52,927 nucleotides of DNA, from the NCBI RefSeq assembly GCF_024129355.1, contig NZ_JAMXXP010000021.1, forward strand, positions 1 to 52,927. Reading direction: 5' to 3'. Under the pieces are notes generated by a model, which saw only the letters and a list, made by a program, of their open reading frames with translations, was not told the DNA's origin and made no database searches. The DNA comes from Acinetobacter lwoffii (GTDB taxonomy: Bacteria; Pseudomonadota; Gammaproteobacteria; Pseudomonadales; Moraxellaceae). Both the position numbers and the translations under genes were made by a program. Positions 46,832 to 52,927 of the stretch are shown here, one piece after another. Numbering within the stretch: position 1 is the stretch's first letter; each line of letters opens with the position of its first letter.

Positions 46832-48262
46832 TTAGAAGCGATAGCCGATTTTCAGACCATATGCCCATGCATCGTTATCTTCAAATTCAGCAACATACTC
46901 AGGACCACCAGCTTGTGCACCAGTTTGTGCTTTTGCATCACCTAACATGAAGTATTTTACACCACCAGCAATGAAAGTGGCTGGGGTTGGGCTGTATTGA
47001 AGACCTAGGCCAACATTCCAGTAACCTTCAGTTGGACCAAGTGTAGATACAGGGTTGCCTGCACCAGAATCCCAACCTACTGATACGTTACCAGCCCATA
47101 GGTCATTAAATTTACGGCCTACACCTACAGTTGCTGAAATTTGGTCATCTTCATATTCAACCAGATTAAAGCCATTTGGACGACCTATTAGAGGGCCTAC
47201 AGCTTCACTTACATTGCCAAATTGGTAAGGACGAATAGAAAAGTTTGACCAGTCTACCCAGCGTACATTAGCGAAAGCTACAGTGTTTGCCATTACACCT
47301 GTTTGGAAATCCAAGTTTACAGATTGAGGTGTAGTAATTTTGGTTTTTCCAGAATCATCTAGAGTAGCAAGCTGAGCAGGAGAAACACCTAGACCACCTA
47401 ATACAGTTGTTAGTAAAGGGAAGTTTAAAAGTGATAAGTCTTCAGAAGCTGAAATATCATGGTCAATTTCTGAACGATAAGTTACAGAAGCTTTTAAAGC
47501 AATATCTGGGATTTGGAAGGCTAAACCTGCTAACCAGCCTGTACCACTTGTTTCTTTAAATGTCGCATCATAACCATTGAAAAGGCTATATGCTTGACCG
47601 CGTAAGCTTAGATTCCCTTTAACGGTTTGATAGACACCACCACCATAGATATTCCAGTTTTCAGTCGGTTGGTAACCAAAAACTAAAGATAGGTTTTGAG
47701 TATCTACTTCAACTTTAGTATTGCCTTCGCCTAAGAAATTATTACCTGCAGCAAGTGCTCCAGTTAACTGTTGAAAAGCTGGACTACTTCTAACTTGTGC
47801 TTCAGCACCTGCTAGCGTTTGTTCATTTACTGGTGCTCCTAGGGCTTCAAGAGCTGCAACTGCTCTAGCGCGTACAATATTGTTTATTGCACCAGTTGAT
47901 AAGATAGTGTCTGTACCTGGGTTTGAAGTAAAGACATTAGTGCCTTGGTATTCAGCATCAGCACCATATGGTTGATCATATAAAATACCAACTGAGAATT
48001 TTTCAGTAGGTTGAAACTTTAATGCTGCACTTGGGAAATAGTAATCACCAGCCATATCATCAATATTACGGCGTGTTTCACTTGTACCAGCTTCTTTACC
48101 AGATACATCTGGGTCTAGGACAGAAATACCTGCTTCAAAATAATTACCTGGTTGCAGGAAGGCCGCCATTGATTGGCCTGAACGATCTAGAGCTGCTGCA
48201 AAAGCACCCGTCATTGGTACAGTTGCAAGAATCATTGCAGTAGTTAATGTTTTTAATTTCAT
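46832..48262 (-). CDS. fadL: FadL/OmpP1-type outer-membrane fatty acid porin (copy 2)
   Basis: This 476-residue protein has signal peptide MKLKTLTTAMILATVPMTGAFA-A, the same hatch (ALDRSGQSMAAFLQPGNYFEAGIS) and C-terminal KIGYRF. It is about 70 residues longer than copy 1, mainly from an insert near residues 105-165 (Ala-rich, VRARAVAALEALGAP) expected in an outer loop. The two copies sit head to tail, each with its own terminator, and look like an old tandem duplication. The ribosome site AAGGA precedes ATG 48262. Confidence 0.92.
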   Translation of the reverse strand: MKLKTLTTAMILATVPMTGAFAAALDRSGQSMAAFLQPGNYFEAGISVLDPDVSGKEAGTSETRRNIDDMAGDYYFPSAALKFQPTEKFSVGILYDQPYGADAEYQGTNVFTSNPGTDTILSTGAINNIVRARAVAALEALGAPVNEQTLAGAEAQVRSSPAFQQLTGALAAGNNFLGEGNTKVEVDTQNLSLVFGYQPTENWNIYGGGVYQTVKGNLSLRGQAYSLFNGYDATFKETSGTGWLAGLAFQIPDIALKASVTYRSEIDHDISASEDLSLLNFPLLTTVLGGLGVSPAQLATLDDSGKTKITTPQSVNLDFQTGVMANTVAFANVRWVDWSNFSIRPYQFGNVSEAVGPLIGRPNGFNLVEYEDDQISATVGVGRKFNDLWAGNVSVGWDSGAGNPVSTLGPTEGYWNVGLGLQYSPTPATFIAGGVKYFMLGDAKAQTGAQAGGPEYVAEFEDNDAWAYGLKIGYRF

Positions 48263-48599
48263 TTACGTCTTTCCTTGAGGTACAAATTTATATCTAGCGT
48301 TGTTGTTTGCACTTATTAAATTCTTGGAGATTTCGGGTATTTATCCGCAATCATTTGTTACTCCATGTGACAAAAATAGCACAATTAAAATAAGAGTAAA
48401 TGCTCTAGAAAAAACTAATTAGTCTAAAAAAGCATCAAAATAGAGTTTTTACACCAAAAAATAGCCTCATTTTGAAATAAGTATTTGAAAGTAAAAGAAA
48501 TAAAATAATGAAGAAAAAATGATTTTTTGTATAAAAAATATTCTAAAAATATGAAGATTAACGCTAATTTTTTGAAGTATAGATCACATTTTGAAAGGA
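48263..48599. other. Leader region of fadL copy 2 and spacer to the tRNA gene
   Basis: AT-rich; no gene supported. The frame at 48424-48627 overlaps the tRNA gene and is not credible. The fadL promoter is expected near 48290-48400. Confidence 0.4.
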
Positions 48600-48675
48600 T
48601 GGTGCGCCCTGCGGGACTCGAACCCACGTCGGTCGCTTAGGAGGCAACTGCTCTATCCAGTTAAGCTAAGGGCGC
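48600..48675 (-). tRNA. tRNA-Arg (anticodon CCT)
   Basis: On the minus strand the gene is 76 nt with acceptor GCGCCCT/AGGGCGC, D-arm GCTTAACTGGATAGAGC, anticodon loop CTCCTAA (anticodon CCT), T-arm GTGGG-TTCGAGT-CCCGC and an encoded ACCA end. It reads AGG codons. Confidence 0.97.
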
Positions 48676-48710
48676 GAAAAGAAGGCTATTGTACTGTAAA
48701 AAATACAAAA

Positions 48711-48736
48711 AAAGTTATTGCCGAAGCAATAACTTT
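48711..48736 (-). terminator. Rho-independent terminator after the permease gene
   Basis: Stem aaagttattgc/gcaataacttt with cgaa loop and T-run on the minus strand, 27 bp past the permease stop. Confidence 0.88.
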
Positions 48737-48762
48737 TAAGGACTCATAGCTACAGGAGTTGT

Positions 48763-50118
48763 CTAGGTATTTTTAGGCTTAAGTAACTTAAACAGACCGA
48801 ACATGACCACGATCCAAAGCGGGATCATCAAAATAGATTCCTGGAATCCTTGCGTCCACATGATGTAAAGAATCGTAAGAATGAAACCTAGAACCAGAAT
48901 ATTACCCGCCGGAGACCAAAGCGCAGGGAAGGAAGTCTTCTGTCCTAGCTTTTTCATGCTTTGAATAAACTTGAGATGGGTCAGCGTAATCATGGCCCAG
49001 TTTAATACCAATGCACCCACTACGATGTAAATCAGATGGCTTAAGGCATCTTCAGGCACGAAGTAATTAAGTAGTACACAGCCAAAAATCAGCGCGGCAG
49101 AGAACAATACAGCAGGAATTGGCGTACCTTGCTTATTCACTTTCATGAAGACTTTAGGTGCATTTCCTTGTTGAGCCAGACCATAGAGCATACGGCTGTT
49201 GGCGTACATACCACTGTTATATACAGACAATGCTGCTGTCAGGATAATAAAGTTCAGTAAGTGTGCTGCCCAGTCAATGCCAAGCTGGCTGAAAATCATC
49301 ACGAACGGACTTTTGTCCAGACCACCAAGTTCAAGCTGATTCCAAGGCACGAGTGACAACAGAATCGTCAAAGCACCGACATAGAAAATCAGAATACGGA
49401 AAACCACCTGATTAATGGCTTTCGGAATGGTTTTTTCCGGATTTTCAGCTTCTGCAGCCGCCATGCCGATCAGTTCAATACCACCGAAGGCAAACATCAG
49501 GAAGGCCAGCATGTAGAACAGACCTTCAAAACCATTCGGGAAGAAACCGCCCGCGGTCCAAAGATTGCTAAAAGATGCGCCTGAAGAAGCATCAGCAGTC
49601 AGGATCAGATACAAGCCAAAGACAATCATCGAGATGACCGCAGTCACTTTAATGATAGAAAGCCAGAATTCCGATTCACCGTAGAATTTCACATTGCCGA
49701 GGTTGACCAGTGTAATCACGATAAAGAAAAACAGTACCGATGCCCAGGCTGGAATATGCGGCCACCAGTAGTTGATATATTTCGCAACCGCAGTAAGTTC
49801 GGTCATGGCCACCAGGATATACAGAATCCAGTAGTTCCAACCCGCAAGGAAACCGGGAAATTTTCCCCAGTATTTATAAGCAAAATGGCTGAATGAACCT
49901 GCGACAGGTTCATGAACAATCATCTCACCCAATTGACGCATGATTAAAAATGCAATCAGGCCCCCAATGGCATAGCCTAAAATAATAGAAGGACCCGCAG
50001 ATTGGATCACCTGTGCGGAACCTAAGAATAAGCCTGTGCCAATTGCACCGCCCATGGCGATCAACTGAATATGACGGTTCTTTAAGCCACGCTGAAGTTG
50101 TGAAGACTCGTTATTCAA
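48763..50118 (-). CDS. APC family amino-acid permease (AroP/ProY/GabP group)
   Basis: This 451-residue protein has twelve predicted helices, the AAT-family start QRGLKNRHIQLIAMGGAIGTGLFLGSAQVIQSAGPS, the conserved EPVAGSFSHFAYKYWGKFPGFLAGWNYW and the helix-6 segment FAFGGIELIGMAAAEAENPEKTIPKAI. It imports amino acids with protons; aromatic acids, proline or GABA are the main options and motifs alone do not decide. The start is TTG 50118, with no in-frame ATG near. It is transcribed alone. Confidence 0.88.
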   Translation of the reverse strand: MNNESSQLQRGLKNRHIQLIAMGGAIGTGLFLGSAQVIQSAGPSIILGYAIGGLIAFLIMRQLGEMIVHEPVAGSFSHFAYKYWGKFPGFLAGWNYWILYILVAMTELTAVAKYINYWWPHIPAWASVLFFFIVITLVNLGNVKFYGESEFWLSIIKVTAVISMIVFGLYLILTADASSGASFSNLWTAGGFFPNGFEGLFYMLAFLMFAFGGIELIGMAAAEAENPEKTIPKAINQVVFRILIFYVGALTILLSLVPWNQLELGGLDKSPFVMIFSQLGIDWAAHLLNFIILTAALSVYNSGMYANSRMLYGLAQQGNAPKVFMKVNKQGTPIPAVLFSAALIFGCVLLNYFVPEDALSHLIYIVVGALVLNWAMITLTHLKFIQSMKKLGQKTSFPALWSPAGNILVLGFILTILYIMWTQGFQESILMIPLWIVVMFGLFKLLKPKNT

Positions 50119-50450
50119 AGTGTTCAGCCCGACAATGGAAAATGATAAGTGGCTGATTGTAATTGATCAGACTAAAGAAGCCTAGTCCATCCTAAGAATG
50201 AAATATTGTTGGAGGAATAATAAAAAATATTCATATAAATAACTGAAATAAAATATAAATGAATCAATATATTAATTTTATTGAAACTGTTACTGATGAG
50301 TTCTCTATTTTCTTGGATAAAATACAAATGCCGTTTTTTTATACTAAGGTCTGGCAGTCAAGCAGTTCTGCTTTCAACATACTATACTTTGAATATAAAT
50401 ATTGAATAACCTGTACGAAAACAAAGACAAGTCAAAGGATGAGATAATTC
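50119..50450. promoter_or_regulatory. Divergent promoter region, permease and prpF
   Basis: 332 bp with no gene. It must hold promoters for both flanking genes. AT-rich, with no palindrome that stands out. Confidence 0.4.
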
Positions 50451-51641
50451 ATGAGTTTTGCCGCCCAAATCAAGATTCCTGCAACCTATATGCGTGGAGG
50501 CACCAGTAAAGGTGTTTTCTTTAAGCTAGATGACCTGCCTGTAGAAGCACAACAGCCGGGCCGGATTCGTGATCAGCTTTTGCTGCGCGTGATTGGTAGC
50601 CCCGATCCATACGGGAAACAGATTGATGGCATGGGTGGCGCCAGTTCCAGTACCAGTAAAACGGTGATCCTGTCAAAAAGCCAACACGCTGATCATGATG
50701 TCGATTATTTATTTGGTCAGGTGTCAATTGACCGTCCTTTTGTGGACTGGAGTGGCAACTGTGGCAATCTGACTGCGGCAGTAGGTGCATTCGCTATTTC
50801 TAATGGTCTGGTTGATGCCGAACGTATTCCTGAAAATGGGTTGTGCACAGTACGCATCTGGCAGGCCAATATTCAGAAAACCATTATTGCACATGTGCCG
50901 ATGCAGAATGGACAGGTGCAGGAGCTGGGTGATTTCGAACTGGATGGCGTAACCTTTCCTGCAGCCGAAGTGCAGATCGAGTTTCTGGATCCAGCTGATG
51001 ACGATGCTGAAGGCGGTTCAATGTTCCCAACTGGAAATTTAACCGACACGCTGGTGGTTCCAAATATTGGCAGCTTCGAAGTGACTATGATTAATGCCGG
51101 CATTCCAACCGTATTTTTAAATGCTGGAGATCTCGGCTATAAGGGCACAGAACTTCAGGATCATATCAATAATGATGTGGCAGCCCTGACAAAGTTCGAA
51201 ACGATTCGCGCCTATGCGGCGAAGCACATGGGACTAATTCAGGATATTGCAGAAGCAGTTACCCGACAACATACCCCGAAAATTGCATTTATTGCCCCAT
51301 CTAAAACTTATACCTCATCCAGTGGCAAGACGGTTACCGAATCGGATACCGATATTCTGGTTCGGGCCTTGTCTATGGGTAAACTCCATCATGCCATGAT
51401 GGGCACGGCTGCGGTGGCTATTGGTACAGCAGCTGCCATTCCCGGAACATTGGTGAACCGGGTCGCAGGTGGGGTAGAGCGTGAAGCGGTGCGTTTCGGT
51501 CATCCTTCCGGGACGTTGAGAGTGGGTGCACAAGCAAGTTTTGAAAATGGTGAGTGGAAAGTGACGAAAGCGATTATGAGCCGTAGTGCCCGCGTGTTGA
51601 TGGAAGGCTGGGTGCGCGTACCAGAAGATGTTCTCGTTTAA
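50451..51641 (+). CDS. prpF: PrpF-type 2-methylaconitate isomerase
   Basis: This 396-residue protein opens IPATYMRGGTSKGVFF, the PrpF signature, then GSPDPYGKQIDGMGGASSSTSKTVIL and DWSGNCGNLTAAVGAFAI (diaminopimelate-epimerase-like fold with a conserved Cys). PrpF moves the double bond of 2-methylaconitate and works with AcnD in the methylcitrate cycle of propionate breakdown. Here no prpB, prpC or acnD is within the window; the neighbours are a permease and ispA. It may be a second isomerase with another substrate. Confidence 0.85.
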   Translation: MSFAAQIKIPATYMRGGTSKGVFFKLDDLPVEAQQPGRIRDQLLLRVIGSPDPYGKQIDGMGGASSSTSKTVILSKSQHADHDVDYLFGQVSIDRPFVDWSGNCGNLTAAVGAFAISNGLVDAERIPENGLCTVRIWQANIQKTIIAHVPMQNGQVQELGDFELDGVTFPAAEVQIEFLDPADDDAEGGSMFPTGNLTDTLVVPNIGSFEVTMINAGIPTVFLNAGDLGYKGTELQDHINNDVAALTKFETIRAYAAKHMGLIQDIAEAVTRQHTPKIAFIAPSKTYTSSSGKTVTESDTDILVRALSMGKLHHAMMGTAAVAIGTAAAIPGTLVNRVAGGVEREAVRFGHPSGTLRVGAQASFENGEWKVTKAIMSRSARVLMEGWVRVPEDVLV

Positions 51642-51668
51642 ATGCCGTGCATACATTTAGCTTGAATA

Positions 51669-51695
51669 AAACCACCGGTTCTGCGGTGGTTTTTT
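51669..51695 (+). terminator. Rho-independent terminator after prpF
   Basis: Stem aaaccaccg/cggtggttt with 6-nt loop and T-run. Confidence 0.9.
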
Positions 51696-51866
51696 ATGGT
51701 TTAAAATCTCTGCCTTGCTTATTTGATGTTGAATAGTAAATTTCAGCAGAACAATACGATTTATGGCTGAAAATTCAAGGCATTTCTAGGTACAATGCCT
51801 GAATCAGCTTACAGGCATTTATTCGCTTGTCATTTTATTTTTCTGGACTACGTATTCGAGGCGAAT

Positions 51867-52775
51867 GTGTCATCTATCACTGACGTATCAACCCATGCAC
51901 TCACACAAGCACAACATCGCATTCAACAGGATTTATTGACCGCTCTGGAAGCCTTTGCCATTCCGGAACCTTTAAGGTCGGCAGTCCATCATGCTGTGAT
52001 GCTTGGCGGTAAACGAGTACGTCCAGCGCTATGCTATGCTACCGCCGCATTAAAACCCAACCAGAATAGTGCTGCAGTGCGCCGTGCAGCGGTTGCGATC
52101 GAGTTTATTCACTGCTATTCACTGGCCCATGATGATCTGCCGTGTATGGACAATGATTTGTTGCGCCGTGGCCAGCCAACCTGTCATGTGGCTTATGGAG
52201 AAGATACCGCGCTTTTGGCAGGTGATATCCTGCAGTCTATGGCTTTTGAAATTTTGGGTAGTCGTCTGTTTGATCAGGGTCCAGCGGTAGAAGCTCCCAT
52301 CGTACTGAAGCAGATGCAGATTCTGGCAACAGCCTCTTCGAAAATGGTGAATGGTCAGGTTTTAGATTTGCAGTCTGAAGGCAAGAAAATCGATCAGCAA
52401 GCACTGGAAAATATTCATCGCAATAAAACCGGTGCTTTGATTAGCGCTGCGATCATGATGGCGGCGGTGACAATCTTTGAAGGCACCGATCTGGCCATTC
52501 CTAAATTACGTGAGTTTGGACAGGCGATTGGTCTGGCCTTCCAGGTACAGGATGATATTCTGGATATTATTTCCGATACCGAAGTGTTGGGGAAAACCGC
52601 CGGCAAGGATGAACAGGTTGAAAAATCAACCTATCCGGCATTGATGGGGCTGGAGCAGGCCAAAGCCTATGCCCAGCAATTACATGATCAGGCGATCAAT
52701 GCCTTGAACCATTTTGAAGGTCAGGCGGAAGAGTTGATGCAAATTACCCAGTTCTTGCTCACGCGCAAAAGCTGA
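51867..52775 (+). CDS. ispA: Farnesyl diphosphate synthase
   Basis: This 302-residue polyprenyl synthetase has VMLGGKRVRPALCYA, the first Asp-rich motif HDDLPCMDND, GDILQSMAFE and the second motif FQVQDDILDIISD. It joins isopentenyl and allylic diphosphates to make C15 for quinones, undecaprenyl carrier and others. I chose GTG 51867, with GAGG 5 nt upstream, which gives the usual length; an ATG at 51795 is in frame but would add 24 unusual residues. Confidence 0.93.
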   Translation: MSSITDVSTHALTQAQHRIQQDLLTALEAFAIPEPLRSAVHHAVMLGGKRVRPALCYATAALKPNQNSAAVRRAAVAIEFIHCYSLAHDDLPCMDNDLLRRGQPTCHVAYGEDTALLAGDILQSMAFEILGSRLFDQGPAVEAPIVLKQMQILATASSKMVNGQVLDLQSEGKKIDQQALENIHRNKTGALISAAIMMAAVTIFEGTDLAIPKLREFGQAIGLAFQVQDDILDIISDTEVLGKTAGKDEQVEKSTYPALMGLEQAKAYAQQLHDQAINALNHFEGQAEELMQITQFLLTRKS

Positions 52776-52858
52776 TTAAAAAATTATTTTTCTAAAAAAG
52801 TTTAAAGTAACCGCATAAAAAAAGAGGACTTCAAGTCATTGCTGTCCCACAATTTTTC

Positions 52859-52894
52859 ACAAGAGGAAGCTCATTTGAGCTTCCTCTTGTTTTA
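52859..52894 (+). terminator. Strong Rho-independent terminator after ispA
   Basis: Fifteen perfect base pairs (acaagaggaagctca with its complement) around a 2-nt loop and a T-run. It may also serve a convergent gene beyond the window. Confidence 0.88.
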
Positions 52895-52927
52895 TGGGTA
52901 TTTTATCGGGTGAAAATAAAGCTTTTA

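Noticed and set aside
48424..48627. 67-residue minus-strand frame
   Set aside because: Its start lies within the tRNA-Arg gene, and the rest is low-complexity AT-rich sequence.

Overview
The window looks like chromosomal DNA of an Acinetobacter species. The wax ester synthase/DGAT protein opens almost exactly like the A. baylyi enzyme as I remember it. The gatC-gatA-gatB block lies divergent from mreB-mreC-mreD-maf-rng. The large HPII-type catalase, the otsBA trehalose genes, the paired FadL-type porins and the moderately AT-rich composition all fit that genus. No database was searched; every assignment rests on motifs read from the sequence and on family knowledge.

Positions 1-6710 are an accessory region, visibly AT-richer than what follows. 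It carries a minus-strand pair of superfamily 1 helicases (RecD-like, then UvrD-like, 2 nt apart), a small DUF4236 membrane protein and two divergent Fic proteins. Pure tandem repeats occur in or beside these genes: a 9-bp unit coding for Val-Ser-Asp in the UvrD tail, and a 12-bp array just behind the first fic gene. The region ends at a short sequence resembling the 3' end of tmRNA (ssrA), a common integration target, followed by a terminator. I read this as the right end of an integrated element.

Positions 6729-14208 hold a LysR regulator divergent from an MFS transporter gene and an M81 (microcystinase C-like) gene, both broken: the first by an in-frame stop, the second by a 5-bp tandem duplication. 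A three-gene adaptor/permease/ATPase exporter of the DevBCA/MacAB kind follows. Positions 14338-25070 look like a stress region: dps, katE, a small unknown gene, a tightly coupled four-gene operon (acyl-CoA dehydrogenase-like, PIG-L deacetylase, NodS-like methyltransferase, GT2 glycosyltransferase), an MFS transporter and otsBA. A perfect CRP-type palindrome lies between dps and katE.

Positions 25071-33385 are a looser stretch: an AT-rich gene desert, an SbmA-like transporter, a lipoprotein, two small exported proteins (one LprI/DUF1311), an intergenic repeat element, an M15-like protein and an FRG-domain protein squeezed against the gatB terminator. Positions 33414-52927 are mostly core genes: gatCAB, mreBCD-maf-rng, a 57-residue PA1571-like protein, the wax ester synthase, cysH, thrH, two fadL genes, tRNA-Arg(CCT), an amino-acid permease, a prpF gene without its usual partners, and ispA.

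The best candidates for something undescribed are the four-gene operon at 18253-21323, whose enzyme set parallels Nod-factor chemistry, and the helicase pair with its repeat-coded tail at the edge of an integrated element.
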